A program made the position numbers and the translations under genes. From Chryseobacterium glaciei (lineage in GTDB: Bacteria; Bacteroidota; Bacteroidia; Flavobacteriales; Weeksellaceae), in contig NZ_CP015199.1 of the NCBI RefSeq assembly GCF_001648155.1, positions 868,001 to 932,000 on the forward strand: DNA of 64,000 nucleotides, in the 5' to 3' direction. Shown here piece by piece: positions 35,474-43,191 of the stretch; within the stretch, counting starts at the first letter, position 1, and every line of letters begins with the position of its first letter. Under the pieces are notes generated by a model, which saw only the letters and a program-made list of their open reading frames with translations, ran no database searches and was not told the origin of the DNA.

Positions 35474-35506
35474 AATAATAAGATAATTTAATTATAAGTA
35501 TAGCTG

Positions 35507-35514
35507 CAAATTTA
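35507..35514 (-). promoter_or_regulatory. -7 box (TAaaTTTG) for the reductase-ferredoxin genes
   Basis: Read leftward, TAAATTTG spans 35514 to 35507, 33 bases before the reductase ATG. Confidence 0.5.
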
Positions 35515-35596
35515 CTAATTTTAATGCTAAGCATATTTAATTCAGTCTAAATAAAAAGCTGAGATTTATCAAATATGAGTAAATAAATAAAAAATT

Positions 35597-35604
35597 TAAA
35601 TTTG
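35597..35604 (+). promoter_or_regulatory. -7 box (TAaaTTTG) for the DUF3108 gene
   Basis: TAAATTTG lies 25 bases before ATG 35630. Confidence 0.5.
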
Positions 35605-35629
35605 GCAACGTTTTTGTAAAACTCTTAGT

Positions 35630-36400
35630 ATGAAGAAAATATTTATTATTTTAACTTTATTTGTTTTCTGTTTGGGCAGCGCTCAAATAGATAATATCGC
35701 GAACGGTGAATCTTTAACCTTGAGAATTCATTATGGTTTTCTCAATGCAGGAACTGCAAACCTAACAACCAAAACCACTACCTATCAAGGAGTTCCGCAT
35801 CTTTATGTAAAAGGAACCGGATCTACAACGGGTGCTGTAAAAGCATTTTTCAAAGTAGAAGATTTGTATGAAAGTTTTATCAACGTACAAACCGGACTTC
35901 CAAGTTTTTATGTAAGAGATGTAAAAGAAGGGAGTTACACACAGCATTTTGAAACTGTTTTCAATCACGATAATCAAACTTTAATCTTAACAGATAAAAA
36001 GACTCCGGCTAACGGCTCTAAGGTTCTAAAATCAGTAAAAGGAGTTCAGGATATGCTTTCCTGTTTCTATTATTTAAGAAGTAAAAGCCCGGCCGAGCTA
36101 AAAGTAGGAACTGTGATCAACATGAACGTTTGGATTGATGATGAAATGTTTCCTTTCCAATTAAAAGTAACAGGAACAGAGAATTTAAAGACAAAATTCG
36201 GAACGATTAATTGTTTAAAAATTATTCCGTCTGTAAAAAGCGGAAGGGTTTTCAAAGAAAAAGAAGGCGTGACGATGTGGGTTTCCAATGATGCGAATCA
36301 CGTTCCGATGTTATTGAAGGCAGAATTGGCTGTAGGCTCTCTAAAAGCCAGTATTGATGATTATAAAAATGTGAAATATCCCTTGAAATTCACAAAATAA
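35630..36400 (+). CDS. DUF3108 domain-containing exported protein
   Basis: A 256-residue protein with signal peptide (cleavage near LGSAQ). LTLRIHYGFLNAGTANL, VKAFFKVEDLYESFIN and VQDMLSCFYYLRSKSP are the conserved DUF3108 landmarks, forming an antiparallel beta barrel-like domain exposed to the periplasm. Function unknown; the fold recalls lipid-handling envelope proteins. Own promoter and terminator. Confidence 0.92.
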   Translation: MKKIFIILTLFVFCLGSAQIDNIANGESLTLRIHYGFLNAGTANLTTKTTTYQGVPHLYVKGTGSTTGAVKAFFKVEDLYESFINVQTGLPSFYVRDVKEGSYTQHFETVFNHDNQTLILTDKKTPANGSKVLKSVKGVQDMLSCFYYLRSKSPAELKVGTVINMNVWIDDEMFPFQLKVTGTENLKTKFGTINCLKIIPSVKSGRVFKEKEGVTMWVSNDANHVPMLLKAELAVGSLKASIDDYKNVKYPLKFTK

Positions 36401-36425
36401 AATATAGTTAGTTTTTTTAATTTTG

Positions 36426-36463
36426 AAAATGTCTGTAAAAATTTTTACAGACATTTTTGTTTT
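36426..36463 (+). terminator. Terminator after the DUF3108 gene
   Basis: Perfect 16-bp inverted repeat, arms 36426-36441 and 36442-36457 (AAAATGTCTGTAAAAA and its complement), followed by T-rich sequence. Confidence 0.8.
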
Positions 36464-36516
36464 TAGATGTAATAAATTCTCTTTTTAGATTGTCTTGATT
36501 TTATAACACTAAGAAC

Positions 36517-38949
36517 ATGAGAACTAAATTACTGATCATTTGTTTACTATTTCACTCATTGATAGCGTATTCTCAGAAAAAAGAAGATGATCATATTGAA
36601 AGGAAAAAAATTATTATCACTAAAACCTCATCATCCCCAAAAATTGATGGAATTCTTGATGATGCAGAATGGCAAAACGCTCCCATCGCAACAAATTTTA
36701 TTGAAAGAAATCCAAATAATGGAAAACCTCAGGCAGATTCTTTAAAAACTGAAGTCAGAATTTTATATGATGATACCGGAATTTATTTTGGTGCCCAAAT
36801 GTACGATCCCACTCCCAAAAAGATTGCAAAAGAATTAACGGAAAGAGACGGAATCAGCAATGATGATTTTTTTGGAGTTGCTTTAAATGGATACAATGAT
36901 AAACAGCAAAGTCTGGAGTTTGTAGTAACTGCAGCTGGAGTTCAGTTTGATGCTAAATTAACGACTGACGGAGAAGATGATACATGGAATTCAATTTGGT
37001 ACAGTGGAGCAAAAATCAACGATAAAGGTTGGGCTGTTGAAATAAAAATACCTTACTCCGAATTGAGGTTTCCAAAGAATAATGTTCAGGAATGGGGAAT
37101 GAATATGTTCAGAAAAATTCAGCGGACAAAAACTTTTTATGATTGGAATTTTGTAGATAATGCCAAAAACTCCTACACACTTTTTGACGGAGTTTTACAA
37201 GGTATCGAAAATATCAATCCTCCTACCCGATTGTCTTTTACACCTTATTTTTCAAGTTATGTCAATAGTTTTGACGGAAAAACCACAACAAATTTCAATG
37301 GCGGAATGGATGTAAAATATGGGATTAATGATGCCTTTACATTTGACATGACCTTAATTCCGGACTTTGGGCAGGCTAATTTTGATAATTCTATTTTAAA
37401 TTTAAGTCCGTTCGAGCAGCAGTTTTCCGAGCAGAGAACTTTTTTCACAGAAGGAACTGAATTATTCAGCAAGGGCGGAATGTTTTATTCAAGAAGAGTC
37501 GGCGGTGAACCATCAAGATATCCAACAACAAATGAAAATGAGGAAGTTTTAGAATATCCTGCAAAAGTAAAATTATTCAATGCTTTTAAAATTTCAGGAA
37601 GAACAAAAAAAGGTTTAGGAATCGGCTTTTTCAATGGAATAACTCAAAAAATGGAAGCCACAATTTTAAATAATGAAACGGGCGAAACCAGAAAAGAAGT
37701 TGTAGAACCATGGACGAATTACAACGTTTTGGTTTTTGATCAAAGATTCAACGGAAACTCATCAGTTTCCCTTGTGAACACCAATGTAACAAGAGAAGGA
37801 GATTTTCGCGATGCCAATTCCACAGGGATTCTCTGGGATTTAATCAACAACAAAAATACCTACAAAACTTTCGGAAGTCTGAAGGGAAGTTGGGTGATGG
37901 ATGAAGGAACAAAATTTGGAAGTCGCGCAGAAGCCGGAGTTGAAAAAATTGCAGGAAAACACCGTTTTTCATTAAACGGAAACGCAACCACAAAAGATTG
38001 GGACATCAATGATCTTGGATTTTCAACCAAAACCAATTTTGCTAATTATAACGCTTGGTATGGTTACAGAATTTTACAGCCGACAGAGAAATTCAACAAT
38101 ATTTATCTAAATTTTAACCTAAATTATTTTCATCGAATTGAACCATTTTTAAATTCAAATTTCGTATTCAATAACAACAATAGTTTTACTGATAAAAAGT
38201 TCAGAGTTTTTGGTGGCGGAATTGAATTTACCCCTTTCGGACAAAATGATATTTACGAACCCAGAACATTTGGAAGACATCTTAAAATTCCTGGATATTT
38301 TGATTCGTGGGTTTGGTTTGAAAGTGACAGCAGAAAAAAATTGCAGTATAATTTTACGGTAGATTATTATGCATTTGATGAAAAAGGAAGAAATCAGTTT
38401 TTCACTAATTTCGGATTGCGTTACAGATTTTCAGATAAATTTAATGTCAATTGGAGTTTTAACCCTAGTTTCAGCAACAATGAAACAGGTTTTGCGGGAA
38501 AAAGTGACACGGATATTTTCATTGGAAGAAGACAAAGAAATACGTACGAAAATGCTTTAACCTCAAAATATACTTTTAATGAAAAAATGGCTTTAACGTT
38601 GACTTTCCGTCATTATTTTTCAGATGTTACTTACAAAAACTTTTATACTTTAAATCAAGACGGAAGTTTAGCCGACACCAATAATTTCACCAAAAACCTT
38701 GACGGAACTTACAATGCCTGGAATGTAGATTTAAGATTTTCGTGGTGGTTCGCTCCGGGAAGTCAGTTGACTTTATTATATCGAAATGCAACTTCAAATT
38801 ATCTGGAAATGTCAAGGTTGAATGTGGGAAAAAATTATGATACGCTCTTCAGTGAGCCGATGGTGAATAATTTTTCGTTAAAGCTCACGTACTTTTTAGA
38901 CTATAATCGAGTAAAAACCTGGACGAAAAAGAAGAATATGAAAAGTTAG
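36517..38949 (+). CDS. DUF5916 protein with CBM9-like N-terminal domain
   Basis: An 810-residue outer-membrane-type protein with a signal peptide. Residues about 30-225 form a family-9 carbohydrate-binding-like domain (SPKIDGILDDAEWQNAP, IYFGAQMYDP). The long remainder has alternating amphipathic strands (FGGGIEFTPFGQNDIYEPR, RYRFSDKFNVNWSFNP) typical of DUF5916 and probably a beta-barrel. The function is unproven. Monocistronic. Confidence 0.92.
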   Translation: MRTKLLIICLLFHSLIAYSQKKEDDHIERKKIIITKTSSSPKIDGILDDAEWQNAPIATNFIERNPNNGKPQADSLKTEVRILYDDTGIYFGAQMYDPTPKKIAKELTERDGISNDDFFGVALNGYNDKQQSLEFVVTAAGVQFDAKLTTDGEDDTWNSIWYSGAKINDKGWAVEIKIPYSELRFPKNNVQEWGMNMFRKIQRTKTFYDWNFVDNAKNSYTLFDGVLQGIENINPPTRLSFTPYFSSYVNSFDGKTTTNFNGGMDVKYGINDAFTFDMTLIPDFGQANFDNSILNLSPFEQQFSEQRTFFTEGTELFSKGGMFYSRRVGGEPSRYPTTNENEEVLEYPAKVKLFNAFKISGRTKKGLGIGFFNGITQKMEATILNNETGETRKEVVEPWTNYNVLVFDQRFNGNSSVSLVNTNVTREGDFRDANSTGILWDLINNKNTYKTFGSLKGSWVMDEGTKFGSRAEAGVEKIAGKHRFSLNGNATTKDWDINDLGFSTKTNFANYNAWYGYRILQPTEKFNNIYLNFNLNYFHRIEPFLNSNFVFNNNNSFTDKKFRVFGGGIEFTPFGQNDIYEPRTFGRHLKIPGYFDSWVWFESDSRKKLQYNFTVDYYAFDEKGRNQFFTNFGLRYRFSDKFNVNWSFNPSFSNNETGFAGKSDTDIFIGRRQRNTYENALTSKYTFNEKMALTLTFRHYFSDVTYKNFYTLNQDGSLADTNNFTKNLDGTYNAWNVDLRFSWWFAPGSQLTLLYRNATSNYLEMSRLNVGKNYDTLFSEPMVNNFSLKLTYFLDYNRVKTWTKKKNMKS

Positions 38950-38952
38950 TTT

Positions 38953-39045
38953 GATGCTTCAACAGGCTTAATACCATCTTTAATACGAGCTGTTTAATTA
39001 TGTATTATTCCGAGCCAATGTCATGTGGAGCTGCGTTGAAGCATC
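38953..39045. repeat. Inverted repeat in a 378-base gene-free gap
   Basis: GATGCTTCAAC (38953-38963) and GTTGAAGCATC (39035-39045) are perfect 11-bp inverted arms separated by 71 bases. No reading frame lies between them. The rest of the gap to 39327 holds two terminator hairpins and AT-rich sequence. Confidence 0.55.
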
Positions 39046-39130
39046 TTTTAAGAATAATAAGTACTGTATAAGTTTTTCAATAATCAGTTTTTAATTACGT
39101 TTTGTTTCTAAGGTCAGTAATTAAAAACAA

Positions 39131-39160
39131 AAAACCTCCGGAAATTTTCGGAGGTTTTGT
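39131..39160. terminator. CCTCCG hairpin 1
   Basis: AAAACCTCCG (39131-39140) pairs with CGGAGGTTTT (39149-39158). It can terminate in either direction. Confidence 0.7.
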
Positions 39161-39290
39161 TATCATTCATTTGTGTAAAAAGAAATAATTTTTTTTTATC
39201 ATTTTGTTGATACAAAGATACCAACATCCAGTATATTATTGTTTTAAATAGCGTAGATATATATCGGTTGGGTTATAGATATTTTTCTAT

Positions 39291-39319
39291 AAAAAAACCT
39301 CCGAAGTTATCGGAGGTTT
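39291..39319 (-). terminator. Terminator of pheS (CCTCCG hairpin 2)
   Basis: AAACCTCCGA (39295-39304) pairs with TCGGAGGTTT (39310-39319); read leftward it is followed by a T run. The stem is nearly identical to the hairpin 160 bp away. Confidence 0.8.
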
Positions 39320-39327
39320 AATTTTTA

Positions 39328-40338
39328 TTATAAAGTTTTAAACTGTTCTAATGTTCGGATATCATTTTCGAAGAACATTCTGATATCGCTCATTTGGTAA
39401 AGAAGCATCGTAATTCTTTCAATACCCATTCCGAATGCATACCCGGAATATTTCTCAGAATCAATATTTACATTCTTCAAAACGGCAGGATCTACCATTC
39501 CGCAACCCATGATTTCTAACCAACCTGTTCCTTTTGTAATTCTGTAGTCAGTTTCAGAGTTTAACCCCCAATAAACATCAATCTCAGCACTTGGCTCAGT
39601 GAACGGGAAATAAGACGGTCTCATTCTGATTTTAGATTTACCGAAAAGTTCAGTCGTAAAGAACTGGATCGTTTGCTTCATATCTGCAAAACTTACGTTC
39701 TCATCAATATATAAACCTTCAATCTGGTGGAAAATACAGTGCGAACGTGAAGAAATTGCTTCATTTCTGAATACTCTTCCCGGGGATAAAATTCTGATCG
39801 GCGGCTGATTTTCTTCCATGTAACGAATCTGTACAGAAGAAGTATGCGTTCTCAACAAAAGATCAGGATTTTGCTCGATAAAGAAAGTATCCTGCATGTC
39901 TCTTGCCGGATGATATTCAGGAAGATTCAGGGCTGTAAAATTGTGCCAGTCATCTTCGATTTCTGGTCCGTCTGCAACAGCAAATCCGATAGATTTAAAA
40001 ATCTCAATAATTCTGTTCTTCACCACATTAATTGGATGTCTTGAACCCAAATCCAATGGAAAAGCAGGTCTCGTAAGATCTTCTTTTTCTAAGATAATAG
40101 AAGATTCAGACGATGTTTTCAAATCTTCCAATTTTACAGCAACCGCTTGCTTTAGAGTATTGATCTTCTGTCCGAATTCTTTCTTCTGGTCATTCGGTAC
40201 TTCTTTAAATTTTTCAAAAAAATCATTCAGAACACCTTTTTTACCATTGTACTTAATTCGGAAGTTCTCTATCTCCTCTCTAGATGTAGCATTAAAGCCG
40301 TTTACTTCAACAAGTAGTTCTTCTATCTTTTCTATCAT
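39328..40338 (-). CDS. pheS: Phenylalanine--tRNA ligase alpha subunit
   Basis: A 336-residue class II synthetase subunit. An N-terminal coiled coil (about 1-85) binds tRNA. The catalytic domain shows [11 protein letters not shown], motif 2 [32 protein letters not shown] and motif 3 [14 protein letters not shown]. It charges tRNA-Phe together with PheT, which is not adjacent. It has its own promoter and terminator. Confidence 0.97.
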   Translation of the reverse strand: MIEKIEELLVEVNGFNATSREEIENFRIKYNGKKGVLNDFFEKFKEVPNDQKKEFGQKINTLKQAVAVKLEDLKTSSESSIILEKEDLTRPAFPLDLGSRHPINVVKNRIIEIFKSIGFAVADGPEIEDDWHNFTALNLPEYHPARDMQDTFFIEQNPDLLLRTHTSSVQIRYMEENQPPIRILSPGRVFRNEAISSRSHCIFHQIEGLYIDENVSFADMKQTIQFFTTELFGKSKIRMRPSYFPFTEPSAEIDVYWGLNSETDYRITKGTGWLEIMGCGMVDPAVLKNVNIDSEKYSGYAFGMGIERITMLLYQMSDIRMFFENDIRTLEQFKTL

Positions 40339-40364
40339 TATTCTACACTTTCAAAAATGTTTTG

Positions 40365-40372
40365 CAAAAATA
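40365..40372 (-). promoter_or_regulatory. -7 box (TAttTTTG) for pheS
   Basis: Read leftward, TATTTTTG spans 40372 to 40365, 26 bases before the ATG. Confidence 0.55.
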
Positions 40373-40403
40373 CGGTTTTTAAGTTTAATAATTTATTTGA
40401 ACC

Positions 40404-40436
40404 AAAAAAAATCTGCCTCTTTTCGGAGGCAGACTT
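40404..40436 (-). terminator. Terminator of the YceI-like gene
   Basis: TCTGCCTC (40412-40419) pairs with GAGGCAGA (40426-40433); read leftward a T run follows. Confidence 0.8.
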
Positions 40437-40465
40437 CAATCACTTATTTCACTTAAATAAAAAAA

Positions 40466-41125
40466 TTATTTTTTTTCTAAAGCTTTAACGTTGATCTGAA
40501 GAGTTACTTCATCCTTGATGACTCCGTTTTCAGCAGGAGCCTGGAATTTCACGCCAAACTCTTCTCTTTTAATATCCTTAGGCTCAGTTGCAACGCTCAC
40601 TACTCCATCTTTTACGGAAACATTGGCTTTAAACTGAGTTGGTTTTGTAATTCCTTTAATCGTTAAGTTACCGTCTAGCAATGTGTTGTAATCACCCTCC
40701 GCAGCTGGCGTAACTTTTGTAATTTCATAAGAAGCTGTGGGGAATTTTTCTACTTCGAAAAAATCTCCGCTTTTCAAATGACCATTTAATTTTCCTAACT
40801 GATCAGCATCGTCTTTTAAATCAACTGATGTTAAAGAATTCATATCAGCAACGAATTTTCCGCTTTCAAGTTTTCCGTCTTTTACTGTAACGTCTCCACT
40901 TTCAAATTTAATGGTTCCGAAATGGCTTGTATTTTCAGATTTAAAAACTTTATATCCTTTCCATTCTACTTTACTGTTCAATGTATCCAGCGTATATTGG
41001 CTACCGTCTTTTGTTGTAGCAACTTCATTACTTTCACTTGTCAGCGGTTTGTCTTTATTACAAGAAACCACTACAACCGCAGTAAAAAGAGCAGGAATAG
41101 CTAACGAAAACAGTTTTTTTCTCAT
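40466..41125 (-). CDS. YceI-family lipoprotein
   Basis: A 219-residue lipoprotein with lipobox VVSC after MRKKLFSLAIPALFTAVVVVSC. The lipocalin-like YceI domain (about 40-218) shows SKVEWKGYKVFKSENTSHFG, FVADMNSLTSVDLKDDADQ, FPTASYEITKV and KDIKREEFGVKF. YceI proteins bind polyisoprenoid or other lipids in the periplasm; the precise ligand is unknown. Confidence 0.93.
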   Translation of the reverse strand: MRKKLFSLAIPALFTAVVVVSCNKDKPLTSESNEVATTKDGSQYTLDTLNSKVEWKGYKVFKSENTSHFGTIKFESGDVTVKDGKLESGKFVADMNSLTSVDLKDDADQLGKLNGHLKSGDFFEVEKFPTASYEITKVTPAAEGDYNTLLDGNLTIKGITKPTQFKANVSVKDGVVSVATEPKDIKREEFGVKFQAPAENGVIKDEVTLQINVKALEKK

Positions 41126-41188
41126 TTTTGATATATTTTTATTCTACCTGTAAATATAATAAAATATTTTATTTTTTCCTAAAATCGC

Positions 41189-41196
41189 TACATTTG
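41189..41196 (+). promoter_or_regulatory. -7 box (TAcaTTTG) for the ABC ATPase gene, leaderless arrangement
   Basis: TACATTTG ends 4 bases before ATG 41201, so transcription should start at or inside the start codon. Confidence 0.6.
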
Positions 41197-41200
41197 TAAT

Positions 41201-42136
41201 ATGCTATTAGAAATAAACAATTTATACTTCTCACATACCAAAGACAAACCGCTGTTTCAGAACCTCAACATTAAGTTTGAAGAGGGGAAGATCATCGCAT
41301 TGGCGGGGGAAAGCGGTTGTGGAAAATCTACCTTATTAAACTTGATTTACGGACTTCTCGACTGGGAAAGTGGTGAAATTATCTTTAACGAAACCAAACT
41401 TTTCGGACCAAAAGGAAACTTAGTTCCCGGTGAAGCTGAAATGAAATTTGTAGCTCAGAATTTTGATTTGATGCCTTATTCTACAGTGGCTGATAATGTG
41501 GGAAAATTTATTTCTAATATTGATTTAAAAAAGAAAAAAGAAACCGTAACCGAACTTCTGGAAGTTGTTGGCTTGGAAGAATTTACCAACATTTTACCTA
41601 AATATTTAAGTGGTGGTCAACAACAAAGAGTTGCCATTGCAAGAGCACTTTCCGTACTTCCGAAGCTTTTAATTTTAGATGAACCTTTCAGTAATCTGGA
41701 TTTTCCAAGAAAGATAGAACTTCGTGAAAAACTGTTCAGATATGTGAAAGAACATAATATTTCTCTGATTATTTCTACCCACGAATTACAGGATATTATG
41801 CCTTGGCTTGACCAGATTGTTATTCTTCAGGAGGGAAGATTAATTCAGAATGAAAGTCCGGAAGAAACGTATAGAAATCCTTACAATTCTTATGTTGCAA
41901 AGCTTTTTGGAGAAGTGAATATTTTTAATGAAAATGAAATTTATGATTTAAAACTTTCTAAATTTTCTTATTATCCGAAAGAAGTTACAATTTCTGAAAA
42001 TGGTTTTGAAGCAGAAGTTTTAGAAAGTCGATTTGCAGGAAATCATTATTGGAATAAGTTGAAAATGAAGGATAAAGAGCTTGTTGTTTATACTGATGGA
42101 AAGCTGGAAAATCCGGTTAATATTTCTTTCGAGTAA
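41201..42136 (+). CDS. ABC transporter ATP-binding protein
   Basis: A 311-residue ATPase: Walker A GESGCGKST, Q-loop VAQNFDLMP, signature LSGGQQQRVAIARAL, Walker B LLILDEPFSNLD and H-loop ISTHELQDI. A C-terminal extension (about 235-311) resembles the TOBE-type regulatory domain of importer ATPases such as those for polyamines or ferric iron. No permease or binding protein is adjacent, so its partner must be elsewhere. Confidence 0.94.
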   Translation: MLLEINNLYFSHTKDKPLFQNLNIKFEEGKIIALAGESGCGKSTLLNLIYGLLDWESGEIIFNETKLFGPKGNLVPGEAEMKFVAQNFDLMPYSTVADNVGKFISNIDLKKKKETVTELLEVVGLEEFTNILPKYLSGGQQQRVAIARALSVLPKLLILDEPFSNLDFPRKIELREKLFRYVKEHNISLIISTHELQDIMPWLDQIVILQEGRLIQNESPEETYRNPYNSYVAKLFGEVNIFNENEIYDLKLSKFSYYPKEVTISENGFEAEVLESRFAGNHYWNKLKMKDKELVVYTDGKLENPVNISFE

Positions 42137-42152
42137 ACGTTTTCAGCATACA

Positions 42153-42222
42153 GTTTGTCATTCCGTAGGAATCTCAACAATGCTATTTATCACTTAATTT
42201 AGATTCCTACGGAATGACAAAC
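42153..42222. repeat. Hairpin repeat with perfect 22-bp arms
   Basis: Arms 42153-42174 and 42201-42222 are perfectly complementary (core GTCATTCCGTAGGAATC) with a 26-base loop. A fragment with the same TTTGTCATTCC wording lies near 51107-51117. It is the first element of a 538-base gene-free gap. Confidence 0.75.
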
Positions 42223-42292
42223 TTGGTGTTGACTTAGTGTTAATTTTAATGCTAAATTCAGATGACAAAATTTGAAAAAAACGACTACCACC

Positions 42293-42403
42293 TTAGCCCA
42301 GATAGAAACGGTTACCCCGCAGTAAGAGTTGGAACATTGGAGGGTTTGAGCGTTGGAGTGCGCTGGCACGAGGAGTATGGGTGGATAGCTGGAAATAGCT
42401 TCT
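42293..42403 (+). ncRNA. Structured repeat related to the 50994-51063 element, possibly Flavo-1-type RNA
   Basis: Begins TTAGCCCAGATAGAAACGG and ends GGAAATAGCTTC, the same two end blocks as the reverse complement of 50994-51063, with a different middle. Shared ends and variable interior suggest a structured RNA or a mobile palindrome. The link to the Rfam Flavo-1 family is recalled, not verified. Confidence 0.35.
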
Positions 42404-42442
42404 AAAAAAAATCATAATCACCACATTTACTAACAGTTATTG

Positions 42443-42637
42443 TCAATTTGTGGATAAAAAAAATCGCGATCTATTAATCTTTTTCTTAGATTTGTAGTAC
42501 CACAGCATAAGGAAATTTTTGGTTAATTCTCTTTCATCCATTAGACGGACATTAGCAGGCTCTGCAATTAAGTCTTCGAAAGATAACACTGTCCAATTCT
42601 TTCCTTTTTTTTGTGTTTTATCAATAAAAAATGCGCC
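42443..42637 (-). pseudogene. Unassigned gene remnant
   Basis: On the minus strand 64 codons are open up to the stop at 42443. The translation looks coding: KNWTVLSFEDLIAEPANVR, then LMDERELTKNFLMLWYY, then KSKKKINRSRFFLSTN. There is no start codon upstream, only the first Met at the LMDE position, and the PhnA-like gene's terminator lies at its 5' end. It could be the decayed C-terminus of a transferred gene. Family not recognised. Confidence 0.3.
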
Positions 42638-42655
42638 TTAAAGACGCATTTCTAT
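42628..42655 (-). terminator. Terminator of the PhnA-like gene
   Basis: AATGCG and CGCATT arms around CCTTAAAGA (about 42630-42650), followed leftward by T-rich sequence. It lies 20 bases past the stop at 42675. Confidence 0.7.
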
Positions 42656-42674
42656 TATATTTATTAAAGCTAAC

Positions 42675-43019
42675 TTAAGCTTTCTTTACAAATTCAGATT
42701 TCAAAGCCATAGAACCGAAACCATCAATTTTACAATCAATATTATGGTCGCTGTCTGGTCTTAAACGAATATTTTTCACTTTAGTTCCTGCTTTTACCGG
42801 TTTTGGAGCACCTTTTACAGGAAGATCTTTCACAACAACTACAGAATCACCGTCTTGCAATTCATTTCCGTTAGCATCAAGGATTTTTCCTTCGTTTGAA
42901 GCTTCAGAAGCCGCTTCTTCAGGATTCCATTCGTAGAAACATTGGGAACAAACCGTCATGTTATCACTTGGATAGGTAAATTCGGAACTACATTTCGGGC
43001 AAAGTACAGTATCACTCAT
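42675..43019 (-). CDS. PhnA/YjdM-like zinc-ribbon protein
   Basis: From ATG 43019 the protein has 114 residues. [10 protein letters not shown] and VCSQCFYEW form a C4 zinc ribbon at the N-terminus; the PhnA/YjdM core follows with [30 protein letters not shown] and [22 protein letters not shown]. Despite the historical name it is not known to act in phosphonate uptake; role unclear. A longer frame from 43112 is rejected because it spans the -7 box at 43035-43042 and part of a repeat. Confidence 0.92.
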   Translation of the reverse strand: MSDTVLCPKCSSEFTYPSDNMTVCSQCFYEWNPEEAASEASNEGKILDANGNELQDGDSVVVVKDLPVKGAPKPVKAGTKVKNIRLRPDSDHNIDCKIDGFGSMALKSEFVKKA

Positions 43020-43034
43020 ATTTTTTAATTTTTG

Positions 43035-43042
43035 CAAAGGTA
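43035..43042 (-). promoter_or_regulatory. -7 box (TAccTTTG) for the PhnA-like gene
   Basis: Read leftward, TACCTTTG spans 43042 to 43035, 15 bases before the ATG. Confidence 0.5.
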
Positions 43043-43059
43043 AAATTTTATAATTAATC

Positions 43060-43144
43060 AGCTGGAAGCTTGAAGCTGGGAGATGAAAGTTATTGTGTCG
43101 TGAAAAACTCATAATTCATAACTTATAAATCATAACTAATACCA
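43060..43144. repeat. Inverted heptamer array 2 (AGCTGGA / CATAACT)
   Basis: Left units: AGCTGGA, AGCTTGA, AGCTGGG, AGATGAA, AGTTATT (43060-43094). Right units: CATAATT, CATAACT, TATAAAT, CATAACT (43110-43137). The period is exactly 7 on both sides; complementarity between halves is weaker than in the other three arrays. It lies between the divergent PhnA-like and methyltransferase genes. Confidence 0.6.
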
Positions 43145-43157
43145 TTTATAATTTTCG

Positions 43158-43165
43158 TATTTTTG
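43158..43165 (+). promoter_or_regulatory. -7 box (TAttTTTG) for the methyltransferase gene
   Basis: TATTTTTG lies 26 bases before ATG 43192; AGGAG at about 43179-43183 could serve as a Shine-Dalgarno. Confidence 0.5.
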
Positions 43166-43191
43166 CAGATTCAAAACAGGAGAAGCAATTT

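Noticed and set aside
39941-40456. Rightward 171-residue frame opposite pheS
   Set aside because: It is antisense to a clear pheS gene, has no promoter or family resemblance and reads like the shadow of coding sequence.
43020-43112. Longer PhnA-like protein from 43112
   Set aside because: The extension reads through part of heptamer array 2 and a -7 box; the zinc ribbon begins at ATG 43019.
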